A DNA stretch of 38,761 nt, from positions 1 to 38,761 of the forward strand of contig CAILUT010000003.1 of NCBI GenBank assembly GCA_903837495.1, in the 5' to 3' direction. The translations under genes were made by a program, and so were the position numbers. Source of the stretch: an uncultured Flavobacteriales bacterium (GTDB lineage: Bacteria > Bacteroidota > Bacteroidia > CAIKAF01). Positions 1 to 8,443 of this stretch are shown piece after piece (position 1 is the first letter of the stretch; each line of letters begins with the position of its first letter). The notes under the pieces are model-generated. The model did no database searches. It was not told the DNA's origin and was given only the letters and a program-made list of their open reading frames with translations.

Positions 1-82
1 AAAGAGCGACGCGAGGAGCTCCTTTTGGGCCTTGCCCGCCCCGCCTTGCCCCGCGGATTAGCCCGGAAAGCCCGGCTGCCGC
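1..82 (-). repeat. Structured ~140-bp intergenic repeat, copy 1 (cut by window edge)
   Basis: This is the 5' part, read on the minus strand, of the repeat also found at 2489-2627, 29646-29786 and 33449-33588. Read on the minus strand it starts with GCGGCAG (82 to 76), continues with the shared CGGGCTTTC block, and reaches the apical loop motif GCTCCTCGCGTCGC at 19 to 6. The other half lies outside the window. It is GC-rich and non-coding. Confidence 0.7.
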
Positions 83-132
83 CCACCAAAACCAGAAAAG
101 CCAACTCGTATGCATAAGTAAACCGCTTTGCC

Positions 133-140
133 TACCTTTG
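133..140 (+). promoter_or_regulatory. Bacteroidota -7 promoter element before the sensor kinase
   Basis: TACCTTTG matches the Bacteroidota primary-sigma -7 consensus TAnnTTTG. It lies 43 bases before the kinase start codon. I see no clean -33 TTTG at the usual spacing. Confidence 0.5.
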
Positions 141-182
141 TTTGCTCAAGGGCCAAATTGGGCTGCCGGGGAATCCTAATTC

Positions 183-1742
183 ATGCCGATGACATCAAGG
201 TTAGTCCGCATTATTGTACTGTTTATGTTCTTCGCCATGACAGGCCTGGTGGGGATTCAAATTATTTGGATTCAGCGTGCCGTGGAGCAGCGTGAAGAGC
301 AGTTTGACCAAGGCGTTTTTGAGGCTTTGGCGCAGACAACGGTTGCCTATCAGGAGTCGAGCTGGCAGCGTGATTTTGACCAATCGTTTAATTGGAAGGC
401 CTTTGAATTGCTGGTTCAAAACCACATGGATTCCTTGAGTGGACTGGCATTGGGACAAGATACAGGCCGTAGGATTTCGCGGAACAATCGAAGCCAGCTC
501 CGCGGCAGGCAAGAACGCCTGCAGTTTTCGATTAGTCCGTTTGGCGGGGCCGAAATGACCGTGAGCAGCCCTGAAACCGACTCCTCTCGGGCCGCTATTC
601 AACAGGAAATGCATCAAACCTTTTTGATGCTGAACCAAAGTAGAACCCTAATTGGACAATTGTTTCGGCAAATGGTGGCCGATTTTTCTATGGATTTACC
701 CACCGATATTGATACGGCATTGCTGCGGCATATTTTAGAAGCAGAATTCAAGGAACACAGCATTAAAACCGGCTGGACTTACGGATTGATCATGCCTGGA
801 GAATCGAAATTTCGTTTTCATCAAATCCAATACACCCAGCAGCTGTTGCGTTCAGAATACCGCAGTCCTTTGATGGTGAATCCTTCTGTGGCCAGCCCCG
901 AACTGGTGGTGTACTTTCCGCATAAAACCAGCTTTTTGTTGCGCAATTTGTACTTTTTACTTGCCGCCTCGGCCGTATTGATTCTCATAATTATTGCCGC
1001 GTTTTCGTCCACCATTTTCATCATTGTTCGGCAAAAAAAGGTGCAGGAAATCAAAAACGATTTGATAAACAACATAACCCACGAACTTAAAACGCCCATC
1101 AGCACTATTTCGCTGGCTTGCCAGGCCATTGCCGACCCCGACTTAGGGAGCCTGCCTGCCACCCGCGACAAATACTTGGGGATGATTGCCGAAGAAAACA
1201 AACGTTTAGGTACGCTGGTAGAGAACGTGCTGCAAGCCGCCGTGTTTGAACGGGGCGAAGGCCAACTCAAGATCCGAAAGGTGGATATGCACCAAAAGAT
1301 TAACAGCGTGCTGCGCAGCTTAGACATTCAAATGGGCAACCGCGGCATTTCGGTGGTAAAAAACCTGGATGCCCATGACTTTGTTGTTGAGGCTGACGAG
1401 GTTATGCTAACCAATCTGATTTTTAATTTGGCCGACAACGCCATCAAATACAGCCGAAAAACAGAAGGCAATATCACGGTTTCGACCTGGAACGATGCAA
1501 CGCATTTTTTCATGGAAGTGGCCGATAATGGCATCGGCATTTCAAAAGAAAACATAAAGCGTATATTTGATAAATTGTACCGCGTGCACACCGGAAACAT
1601 TCACGATGTGAAAGGCTACGGGTTGGGCCTGAGTTACGTTAAAAAAATTGTAGAAGCACACCAAGGTGAAATCCAAGTCAAAAGCCAGCTTCAGGAGGGA
1701 AGCCGCTTTCTTGTACGCCTGCCAATAAAACAAGAAATCTAA
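183..1742 (+). CDS. Membrane sensor histidine kinase (RprX-like)
   Basis: A 519-residue inner-membrane two-component sensor that should autophosphorylate on histidine and pass phosphate to the regulator encoded next. A first membrane helix (about residues 9-30) and a second (about 255-282) enclose a roughly 225-residue periplasmic sensor region with no recognisable domain. The HisKA motif ITHELKTP places the phospho-accepting histidine at residue 300. The ATPase domain has an N box with Asn415 and Asn419, a G1 box DNGIGI (448-453) and a G2 box GYGLGLS (478-484), so it looks catalytically complete. The regulator gene begins only 5 bases after the stop. Layout and length resemble RprX of Bacteroides, but the stimulus cannot be read from the sequence. 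Confidence 0.93.
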   Translation: MPMTSRLVRIIVLFMFFAMTGLVGIQIIWIQRAVEQREEQFDQGVFEALAQTTVAYQESSWQRDFDQSFNWKAFELLVQNHMDSLSGLALGQDTGRRISRNNRSQLRGRQERLQFSISPFGGAEMTVSSPETDSSRAAIQQEMHQTFLMLNQSRTLIGQLFRQMVADFSMDLPTDIDTALLRHILEAEFKEHSIKTGWTYGLIMPGESKFRFHQIQYTQQLLRSEYRSPLMVNPSVASPELVVYFPHKTSFLLRNLYFLLAASAVLILIIIAAFSSTIFIIVRQKKVQEIKNDLINNITHELKTPISTISLACQAIADPDLGSLPATRDKYLGMIAEENKRLGTLVENVLQAAVFERGEGQLKIRKVDMHQKINSVLRSLDIQMGNRGISVVKNLDAHDFVVEADEVMLTNLIFNLADNAIKYSRKTEGNITVSTWNDATHFFMEVADNGIGISKENIKRIFDKLYRVHTGNIHDVKGYGLGLSYVKKIVEAHQGEIQVKSQLQEGSRFLVRLPIKQEI

Positions 1743-1747
1743 GCCAC

Positions 1748-2452
1748 ATGGAAGACATAAAGCCAAAAATTTTACTGGTTGAAGACGAAACCAATTTGGG
1801 TAACCTTTTGAAGGATTACCTTGCTGCCAAAGGATTTGATGCCAGTTTGGCCACCGATGGGCAAGAGGGTTTCGATGTGTTTTCACGGCAGCGTTTCGAC
1901 ATTTGCATTTTAGACATCATGCTTCCGGTGAAAGACGGGTACACCCTGGCCAAAGAAATTAGGCAGGCCAACCCCAACATGCCTATAATCTTTTTGACCG
2001 CAAAAAGCCTGCCCGACGATCGAATTGAAGGTTTTAAAAGCGGAGCCGACGATTATTTGACCAAGCCTTTTAACATGGAGGAGTTGCTGCTGCGCATTCA
2101 AGCTGTACTAAAAAGGTCGGCCGCAATACCTTCTATGCACACAAACGACACGTTTTTCACCCTGAGCCGCTACACTTTCGACACGCAAAAGCAGTGGCTT
2201 AGCTTAGACGGGGGCGAGCCTCAAAAACTCACATCGAAGGAATCGGACCTGCTGCGCTTGCTGTCTTTAAACCTGAATAAAACGCTAGACAGGGCCTTTG
2301 CACTCAAAACAATATGGGGCGACGACAGCTATTTCAATGCAAGAAGCATGGATGTGTACATAACGAAGCTGCGGAAGTATTTAAAAGAGGACACAAAAAT
2401 CGAGATTTTGAACGTACACGGCAAGGGGTTTAAAATGCTGATTTCGGAGTAA
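1748..2452 (+). CDS. OmpR-family response regulator (RprY-like)
   Basis: A 234-residue cytoplasmic transcription regulator and presumed partner of the kinase just upstream (5-base gap, same operon). The receiver domain covers about residues 7-120, with acidic pocket Glu12/Asp13, phospho-acceptor Asp56 in LDIMLP, Thr84 and Lys106. A winged-helix DNA-binding domain of the OmpR/PhoB type fills about 140-232, including the conserved LTSKESDLLRLL segment and the recognition region around NARSMDVYITKLRKYL. All residues needed for phosphotransfer are present. Target genes are unknown. The next gene is convergent and a structured repeat lies between them. Confidence 0.95.
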   Translation: MEDIKPKILLVEDETNLGNLLKDYLAAKGFDASLATDGQEGFDVFSRQRFDICILDIMLPVKDGYTLAKEIRQANPNMPIIFLTAKSLPDDRIEGFKSGADDYLTKPFNMEELLLRIQAVLKRSAAIPSMHTNDTFFTLSRYTFDTQKQWLSLDGGEPQKLTSKESDLLRLLSLNLNKTLDRAFALKTIWGDDSYFNARSMDVYITKLRKYLKEDTKIEILNVHGKGFKMLISE

Positions 2453-2488
2453 TTCGGGCTTTTCGTGATTTGAATGAGGTTTTTTTGT

Positions 2489-2627
2489 GCGGCAGCCGGG
2501 CTTTCTCCGGTAGTCCTCGGTTGCCGGTGGCTGGCCCAGCGGGTTTGCGGGGGCTCCTAACGTCGCCTCCGCACCACGCGGGCCAGGCACCGCCACCCTG
2601 TGGGCTACCCGGTTCAATCCCTGCCGC
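2489..2627 (+). repeat. Structured ~140-bp intergenic repeat, copy 2
   Basis: A complete copy bounded by the terminal inverted repeat GCGGCAG (2489-2495) and CTGCCGC (2621-2627). Inside, CCGGTAGTCC (2507-2516) can pair with GGGCTACCCGG (2602-2612), CTGGCCC with GGGCCAG, and TGCGG (2546-2550) with CCGCA (2569-2573). The apical loop holds the family motif GCTCCTAACGTCGC (2553-2566). The copy sits between two convergent genes, 36 bases past one stop codon and 17 past the other. Confidence 0.8.
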
Positions 2628-2644
2628 CAAACGAAAAGCCGCAT

Positions 2645-3988
2645 CTAAACAGATGATTTGCCTTCCTTTAATTCCCGGGCCAATTCAAGGTGGCTTCGGT
2701 ACAATTCGGCCCATGGTCGGGCCTCAGATTCACGGCTAAAAGAACGGTCGTGCCAAACACTGATGAACCGCCCTCCATATTTATGCACCCTACGCATCAG
2801 GAGCTCAATTTTGGCAAAGGCCTGTTCGGACGTTTCATGGCTGTAATACCGAAATGCGGTTTCCATGGCGGCAAACGGATGAACCGTTAAAGGAAGCTGC
2901 CGGTTTTGCAGCAGGTCGAAAAATGGATAGGAAACAGAAATTCCAGCCCTAAATCCGGGAACATCCGAATACCCCATCGAATGTTCGTGCCGGAACCCAA
3001 TTTCGTAGGCTTGGCGAAAGCTGTCGGGCATGTTTAAACGTAAAAAATGTCGACGTAAATGCAGCATTTTATCGCCTTTCAGCTGGGCCTGTAGCCCTTT
3101 TTTTTCGGCAATAAGCTGGGCCGGATTGTGCAGGCAATTGTAAGAGGGGTGCAAGCCCACCCGGCCAATTTTCTTGAGTTTTTGAATCAGCTCAGCATAA
3201 TCTGCATGCTGTGGCTCTACTGCGTGGTCGTATTTCCCCTTTTGGCAATGCATAACAAAAATACGGACGTCCACTTTGTTTCGTTTGGCTTGACGTCGAA
3301 TCCATCGGTAGTTGTCGTAGGGGTCTGCTTTCTGCATAAACAACATTCGAAACCGGTATTGAATCGCAGACCCTCGGAACTTAAGGCCATCAAGAAAAAG
3401 CCCAGCGATGTTTCTCCACAGCGGTTTTCCCCGGTATTTGAAACCATTGTCAATGTCGATGGTGCTTAAAAAGTCAAACTTTTTTTGCTGTTTTGGTAGG
3501 GCAGGAAATTTTTTCCGCAGTGCACTGTACAGTTGGTTGACCCAAAGGTGAACAATGGGCCAATCTAAAAATTGATGCCGGGCTGCGAGGGATTCGGCAG
3601 ATTGGAAACGCCCATGCGCATCGGTTGAAGCGCAGTGGTATTCTTCGTAGCGGCTTGCCAAATAAAAAACCGCTGCGGGCAGATCAAAATTCAGGTCGGC
3701 ATCGGAATCTTCCGGAAAAAGAATGCTGTTTTCGCCCTGTCCTTTGACCTGGGGCATAAACGGCCTGAATGAGGTTTCGTGCAAAAATCCGCTGTTGGGA
3801 ATCAAAAGGGCCGCTGTTGCTCCGGAGCGACCATAGGAAATTTTGGGACCATTTTGAGCCAAAAACCCTTTCCAGCGGCGCGTAAAATGAAGGTTAAACG
3901 TGGAGGGAAGAACGCAATCAAAAATCAGTTTAAAGGCGTAAACGGTGCGGGGACTTTTTTGGGGTACGAAGACGTACAGGTCCTGCAT
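2645..3988 (-). CDS. Polysaccharide deacetylase-like protein
   Basis: A 447-residue protein resembling the Bacteroidota branch of polysaccharide deacetylases (NodB fold, carbohydrate esterase family 4-like). The first metal-site motif appears as STIDIDNGF (about residue 175). A second motif is seen in the segment VGLHPSYN (about residue 288), and the downstream segment RRHFLRL...GFRHEHSMGYSDVPGFR is typical of the family. The N-terminal 160 residues form an unassigned leading domain. No signal peptide is apparent. The gene follows the S41 protease with an 8-base gap and is probably co-transcribed with it. The substrate is unknown; a role in cell-surface glycan editing is inferred. Confidence 0.78.
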   Translation of the reverse strand: MQDLYVFVPQKSPRTVYAFKLIFDCVLPSTFNLHFTRRWKGFLAQNGPKISYGRSGATAALLIPNSGFLHETSFRPFMPQVKGQGENSILFPEDSDADLNFDLPAAVFYLASRYEEYHCASTDAHGRFQSAESLAARHQFLDWPIVHLWVNQLYSALRKKFPALPKQQKKFDFLSTIDIDNGFKYRGKPLWRNIAGLFLDGLKFRGSAIQYRFRMLFMQKADPYDNYRWIRRQAKRNKVDVRIFVMHCQKGKYDHAVEPQHADYAELIQKLKKIGRVGLHPSYNCLHNPAQLIAEKKGLQAQLKGDKMLHLRRHFLRLNMPDSFRQAYEIGFRHEHSMGYSDVPGFRAGISVSYPFFDLLQNRQLPLTVHPFAAMETAFRYYSHETSEQAFAKIELLMRRVHKYGGRFISVWHDRSFSRESEARPWAELYRSHLELARELKEGKSSV

Positions 3989-3996
3989 GGCTGTGG

Positions 3997-5736
3997 TTAT
4001 TCGATTTCAGGCAACAAGTCCTCGTCTGTGGTGCCCTCGTCAACCTCCAATGCGTCGGGAATTGTAAATTGGGGCGAAAGGATGCTTTGGTATCGCTTCT
4101 CGTCTTGCAGTACAAGCAAAGCCTGAACCACCATTGGGTCATCAAAAAGGGAAGACCGAATGCGTGCCCTGCGGTACCCGTATCGGCTCACAATTTCCAT
4201 CCTCAGATAGCGCGAAATTTCGCTTTGGAACATAGATAAATCCTTCCGTTTTACGGATTTTTTCTTGGTAAGAAGCTGCTCATACTCCGCACTGATTCGA
4301 TCGAAGTACCGTTCCCGAACGGCCGTTTCTTTGAAGGCATTCAGGGCCTTTTCGCTTTCGGTTTCGTACCCGTAGTCTTTGTCCTTTAAAAAATCTATAA
4401 ATTGACCGTAAATATTGGCATCGACATCAAAGGCAGCGGTATCAACCAACCGGGGGTTTTGTCGGAAATATTGGTTGGCGAATTCAAAAATCAAGTCTTT
4501 TTGCACCAAAGCCACCAAGATTTTCGACATTTTAGGGCTGGGCAAAGGCAGGTCAGGCTGAACACCGGCCCCGTCTTTGACTAGGCGTCCAATTTTGGTT
4601 TTAAAGGATTTGCGTAAGGAATCGGGAATGGTTTTTACCTTTCCTGTTGCGTCCCGATTGGAATAATCCAGGGCTTGAATGCAGCGTCCACTGGGAATGT
4701 AGTATTTAGATGTAGTTACCTTAAGTTGGGTGTTGTACACCAGCATACGGGTAGATTGCACCAATCCTTTTCCAAAGGTTCGTTGACCAATAACCACGCC
4801 TCGGTCTAGGTCTTGAATGGTGCCAGAAACAATTTCAGAGGCCGATGCAGAACGGCGGTCCACCAACACCGCCAATCTAATTTCGGTGTCAAGGGGTTCA
4901 CCCAAGGTTCGGTAGGCTTTGTTCCATTCGGTTACTTTTCCTTTGGTGGTTACCACCAATTCGCCCCGGGCTGCGAAGTTGTTTACCACCGAGATGGCTT
5001 CCCGAAGCAGGCCACCCGGATTGCCTCTTAAGTCTAAAACCAAAGACTCTATATTCGGGTTGGCCTTTTTAAGGTCTTGCATGGCGTTTCGAACGTCAAG
5101 CCCTGCATTGGGAGTAAACCCGCCCAATTTGATGAATCCCGTTTTGGAATTCAACATGCCGTAGTAGGATACGTTTTTCATCCGGATTTCTTGCCGTACC
5201 ACGTTAACCAAAATGGGTTTTTCTTCGCCTGGACGAATCAATTCAAGTTGAACAGCAGTTCCAGGGGCACCTCGAAGCAGTTTCACCACATCATCTGTAT
5301 TTAGGTCAACAACCGACTTCCCATTCACCTTTGCCATTTTGTCGCCAGGCTGAAGTCCTGCCGTTTGTGCGGGGGTGTCTTCGTAAGGTTCAACAATGGT
5401 AACATAGCGTCCGAACTTGCGCACCACAGCTCCAAGCCCACCGTATTGACCGGTGGTGGTCATTCGGTGGTTTTCGATTTCTGATTCAGGGATGAAAGAG
5501 GTGTACGGATCCAGCGATTCCAACATAGAACCAATGGCCGATTCGGTCAAGGTGCCCGGGCTAATGGGGTCCACATAATAGGTGTCAAGCTCCCGCATCA
5601 GCGTCGAAAAAATCTCTAAGTTTTTAGATATTTCAAAGGATTGGCCAAAGCCAAAGGCCAGCAAGGAAAGGATTCCGCCGGTTAGAGCCGAAACCCATGG
5701 GTTTTTTAAATGGGAAAACGGATTGGATGCCTTCAT
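3997..5736 (-). CDS. S41 C-terminal processing peptidase (CtpA/Prc type)
   Basis: A 579-residue periplasmic serine protease using a Ser/Lys dyad. I place the start at 5736, because a membrane or signal segment (about residues 15-33) follows directly; an upstream in-frame extension adds 12 residues with no sign of use. Next come a PDZ domain (about 100-180, including PAQTAGLQPGDKM) and the S41 catalytic domain. Ser298 lies in RSASASE and Lys323 in TFGKG, exactly 25 residues apart as in E. coli Prc. A long helical C-terminal extension (about 390-579) follows. A possible -7 element TACTTTTA lies at 5742-5749 on the minus strand, almost touching the start codon. The deacetylase-like gene follows in the same operon. 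Confidence 0.93.
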   Translation of the reverse strand: MKASNPFSHLKNPWVSALTGGILSLLAFGFGQSFEISKNLEIFSTLMRELDTYYVDPISPGTLTESAIGSMLESLDPYTSFIPESEIENHRMTTTGQYGGLGAVVRKFGRYVTIVEPYEDTPAQTAGLQPGDKMAKVNGKSVVDLNTDDVVKLLRGAPGTAVQLELIRPGEEKPILVNVVRQEIRMKNVSYYGMLNSKTGFIKLGGFTPNAGLDVRNAMQDLKKANPNIESLVLDLRGNPGGLLREAISVVNNFAARGELVVTTKGKVTEWNKAYRTLGEPLDTEIRLAVLVDRRSASASEIVSGTIQDLDRGVVIGQRTFGKGLVQSTRMLVYNTQLKVTTSKYYIPSGRCIQALDYSNRDATGKVKTIPDSLRKSFKTKIGRLVKDGAGVQPDLPLPSPKMSKILVALVQKDLIFEFANQYFRQNPRLVDTAAFDVDANIYGQFIDFLKDKDYGYETESEKALNAFKETAVRERYFDRISAEYEQLLTKKKSVKRKDLSMFQSEISRYLRMEIVSRYGYRRARIRSSLFDDPMVVQALLVLQDEKRYQSILSPQFTIPDALEVDEGTTDEDLLPEIE

Positions 5737-5845
5737 TTCGGTAAAAGTACAAGAGATTTTTGTAAGGTACACAAGAAACGCAGGGACGCGGGTTTTGGTA
5801 TGCTGTTCTGGGGAAGGCTTGGGCTTTAATTCCTACTTTTACTGC

Positions 5846-6382
5846 ATGTTCTGGTTGCACCGTACTCTTTTTATCTTGCTTGGAATGGCAATGAGTCAGC
5901 TTGTTTTGGGCCAAGCGGCCGAATTGTCTTTCCCTAAACGGCAAAAAGTAGCCCTAATGGGTTTGTCTATGCAGGGCTGGTTAGAACCGGGCGACAGCCT
6001 GGATTTAATGCTCGATGAAACCTTCTCAATGCCCTTAAAATTGGGCGATTTTGCCATCGTTGCCAAAGGGGGAAACCCCAAAATACCTCTGCTGAAAAAG
6101 GTGGTGGGATTGCCTGGCGATTCCATCGGATTTGCAGGCGAAGACTCCTCTGTTGTTGCCATAAATGGCCTTCCTGTGGTGGGGGCAGACGGGCAGGCAT
6201 TGCGCTTGCCTAGGAAACGCAAGTACATGGTTTTGTTGATATTGCAAAGAATAAAGGGTCGAATTCCAGCTGCCTTTTATTGGGTCAGCGGAAGCCGGCC
6301 CGGCACCCACGATAGCACCCTGTTTGGACCGGTTTCGCGAAAGCAAATTTTGGGTACTGCTGCCCCTTCCTCGGTGCCTTAA
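5846..6382 (+). CDS. Small S26-type peptidase (signal peptidase I / TraF-like)
   Basis: A 178-residue protein with an N-terminal hydrophobic segment (about residues 4-22) and the two boxes of the S26 Ser/Lys proteases: GLSMQGWLEPGD with candidate nucleophile Ser41, and LLKKVVGLPGDS with candidate base Lys84. The later segment SRPGTHDSTLFGPV matches the family's GDNR..SxDSRxFGPV region, and VVAINGLPV matches the VNG turn. The protein is short for a housekeeping signal peptidase, and the first segment could be a cleavable signal rather than an anchor. The start at 5846 is chosen because -7-like TACTTTTA sits at 5834-5841. It is divergent from the S41 protease. The substrate is unknown. Confidence 0.72.
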   Translation: MFWLHRTLFILLGMAMSQLVLGQAAELSFPKRQKVALMGLSMQGWLEPGDSLDLMLDETFSMPLKLGDFAIVAKGGNPKIPLLKKVVGLPGDSIGFAGEDSSVVAINGLPVVGADGQALRLPRKRKYMVLLILQRIKGRIPAAFYWVSGSRPGTHDSTLFGPVSRKQILGTAAPSSVP

Positions 6383-6549
6383 CCCAATGAGGATTAACTT
6401 CATTTAACAAATTCCGACTATCTTTGGTGGAACCAAGTGTAAGGAATTGAACATGCATGCCAAGGTCTTTTTTAATTCAAATTCAGAAGGATTTCATGCC
6501 TTGAAATTGGAATCCGTTTGTTTCCATTGTCTTCAGCATCAACCCCGTT

Positions 6550-6888
6550 ATGCGGTCCATTAGCTTGCCTGAAATTGTTGAACTTGCTCAGCAAAGTTTA
6601 GATAAGCCAGATCCCACAAACTGGCTAAAAGAGAAGTTGGAAGGGGCCAATCCGGTGAATTCGGTGGCAAAGGGTGTCCTTGAATTTTTAATTGAGCATC
6701 AATTTGATGCATGGTTGTTGCTGTCTAGTTTGCAGCAAACCCCCTCAAATATAAGCCATCCTACCGACGCGTTTTTAGGCATACCCAAAAGGCGGCAGGG
6801 CTTTGGCCGTCGATTTATTCTTGCTATTGGATTTTTGGGCTTGTTGTCGTCGGTGTTTTTGTATTTGAAGTTTACACAGGGAAATTAG
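6550..6888 (+). CDS. Hypothetical small protein with one C-terminal membrane helix
   Basis: A 112-residue protein I do not recognise. The first 90 residues are soluble and mildly acidic, and a basic stretch GIPKRRQGFGRR precedes a single hydrophobic helix (about residues 89-107) near the C-terminus. That makes it a likely tail-anchored inner-membrane protein with its N-terminus in the cytoplasm. It stands alone: the previous gene ends 167 bases upstream and the next begins 126 bases downstream. No conserved catalytic motif is visible. Codon use looks like that of its neighbours. Confidence 0.6.
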   Translation: MRSISLPEIVELAQQSLDKPDPTNWLKEKLEGANPVNSVAKGVLEFLIEHQFDAWLLLSSLQQTPSNISHPTDAFLGIPKRRQGFGRRFILAIGFLGLLSSVFLYLKFTQGN

Positions 6889-7014
6889 GAGGCACAAGCA
6901 AGGAAGGATTGGCCTAAGTTGCGTAGGCATTAACGCAAGGGTGTTAATAACCTTGTGGGTTGTACTGGGCTAGGGGGAGATTAGATGGTAATTTTGAGGT
7001 CATAAAGTACCTAT

Positions 7015-7965
7015 ATGCGCATCAACTCTCTTTTCTTTGTTCTTTTCTTAGGATTTATGGGCTGCGTTTCTTCTCGTCAATTCAAAGAATTAGAAAGTCA
7101 GAAGTCTTCATTGCAGCGCATGTCTGATAGTTTGCTGGCCTTGTCGGCCAATCAATCGGGTGAATTGGGGAATCTTCGGGTAAGCCATACTCAGTTGTCC
7201 GATGAAGTTGCGGGATTGAGGTTGGACACGTCTGAAACGGGGAGCCAGTTTAGACGGCTTCAGCATGCTTTTCAAGAGGCATCGAATCAAAACGTGATGT
7301 TGGAGGAAAATTATAAAAAGCTGTTGAAGGGCCGGGAATCTGAAGCGACCGAAATGATGAATCAGCTTCGAGAAGCGCGTGCCCAGTTGCTGCAACGGGA
7401 GGATTCGGTCTTGGCACTGGAAAAGGCCCTGAAGGCCAAAATAGCTCGGCTGAATGAATTGGAAGAGATTTTGGCGCGTCGAGACCGAGAAATGCAGGCC
7501 TTGCGGTCCACGGTATCCAAAGCATTAAAATCGTACGAGGGGGCAGGATTAACGGTGCAATTGCGCAACGGAAAGGTGTATGTTTCGCTGTCAGAAAAAC
7601 TCTTGTTTGCCTCAGGCTCTACCTCCGTAGCCGAAAACGGAAAAAAAGCCTTAACCCAACTTGGACAAGCTCTGAATGCCGACACCACCTTGCAAATTTT
7701 AGTGGAAGGCCACACCGACGATGTGCCAATGAAACCAGCCCCGAATTTGCAGGACAATTGGGATTTGTCGGTATTGAGGGCCACTTCTATTGTTCGCATT
7801 TTGGTAAAAGAGGGGGGAGTCAACCGAAGCCGCATTACGGCCAGCGGCAAGGGTGAATTTAGCCCTGTAGTTCCCAACGATACGCCCGAAAACAAAGCCC
7901 GAAACCGGAGAACAGAGATTGTTCTGTCTCCCAAGCTCGATGCCCTCTACGACTTGGTCAACTAA
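7015..7965 (+). CDS. OmpA-family lipoprotein with coiled coil
   Basis: A 316-residue outer-membrane-associated lipoprotein. The signal peptide ends in the lipobox FMGC, giving a lipidated Cys17. Residues about 20-175 are strongly heptad-like with many Glu, Arg, Leu and Gln residues and are predicted coiled coil. The C-terminal OmpA-like domain (about 190-312) carries FASGSTSV, the peptidoglycan-binding segment VEGHTDD, NWDLSVLRA and the closing NRRTEIVL. The expected role is to tie the outer membrane to peptidoglycan, with the coiled coil as spacer. Family assignment is secure; any special function is not visible. It is transcribed alone. Confidence 0.93.
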   Translation: MRINSLFFVLFLGFMGCVSSRQFKELESQKSSLQRMSDSLLALSANQSGELGNLRVSHTQLSDEVAGLRLDTSETGSQFRRLQHAFQEASNQNVMLEENYKKLLKGRESEATEMMNQLREARAQLLQREDSVLALEKALKAKIARLNELEEILARRDREMQALRSTVSKALKSYEGAGLTVQLRNGKVYVSLSEKLLFASGSTSVAENGKKALTQLGQALNADTTLQILVEGHTDDVPMKPAPNLQDNWDLSVLRATSIVRILVKEGGVNRSRITASGKGEFSPVVPNDTPENKARNRRTEIVLSPKLDALYDLVN

Positions 7966-8067
7966 TTCGTTTTTAAGGCAAAAGCGGCAAGTGCAGCCTT
8001 GGGCGGCCTCTCGTTCTTGAATGCTGCGAATTGCATAAAATTAGCTGTTCCAAACCGCCTTGATTCG

Positions 8068-8075
8068 TACCTTTG
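8068..8075 (+). promoter_or_regulatory. -7 promoter element almost touching the start codon
   Basis: TACCTTTG is an exact match to TAnnTTTG and ends 4 bases before the ATG at 8080. If used, transcription would start at or within a base or two of the start codon, giving a leaderless or near-leaderless mRNA. Confidence 0.5.
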
Positions 8076-8079
8076 TTCT

Positions 8080-8439
8080 ATGAGTGAGCCCGTAAATTAC
8101 CTAAGTCAGGTTCAGGATGCCTTTTCGTATTTTTTGCCCATAATCGAGGAGTCCCTGGGTTTGGTGATTAAAAAAGACATCAGTAAGTATCCCATATATG
8201 TTTTTTCTAGCCGCACTTTTAGTATTGGAACGTTGTTGTCGGAGTCATCAGAAGACAGCCATGGATTTAGCCTGTATGTAACAACCACAGAGGAGTTTAT
8301 TCGAATAGGGGTAATACCGATTGAGAAGGCCAAATCTTTTGTTGCTTCGTATAAACCGATTGCAACGCATTGCTGTTTATTTGTTGTACCGGAAGATGTA
8401 GAAGAATCTCGCTTTATATTTTATCCACGTTCATCGTAA
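8080..8439 (+). CDS. Hypothetical protein, 119 residues
   Basis: A 119-residue protein with no family I recognise. It has no signal peptide or membrane helix, and its alternating hydrophobic stretches suggest a small alpha/beta fold. I prefer the start at 8080 (MSEPVNYL) to an upstream in-frame start at 7999, because a perfect TAnnTTTG element lies at 8068-8075, inside the longer version. The next gene, encoding a membrane protein, starts 4 bases after the stop, so the two probably form an operon. The function is unknown. Confidence 0.65.
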   Translation: MSEPVNYLSQVQDAFSYFLPIIEESLGLVIKKDISKYPIYVFSSRTFSIGTLLSESSEDSHGFSLYVTTTEEFIRIGVIPIEKAKSFVASYKPIATHCCLFVVPEDVEESRFIFYPRSS

Positions 8440-8443
8440 AGGC

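Noticed and set aside
2610-2621. GGTTCAATCCC in a repeat copy looks like a tRNA T-arm
   Set aside because: No acceptor stem, anticodon arm or CCA-compatible 3' end can be drawn, and the other copies vary at this place.
2470-2739. Open frames across the GC-rich repeats on both strands
   Set aside because: They run through the structured repeat, have no family resemblance, and the shared sequence is palindromic RNA- or DNA-like rather than coding.
6451-6561. 36-codon open frame starting ATG at 6451, overlapping the next gene start
   Set aside because: It is short, has no recognisable motif, and overlaps out of frame; there is too little to call a leader peptide.
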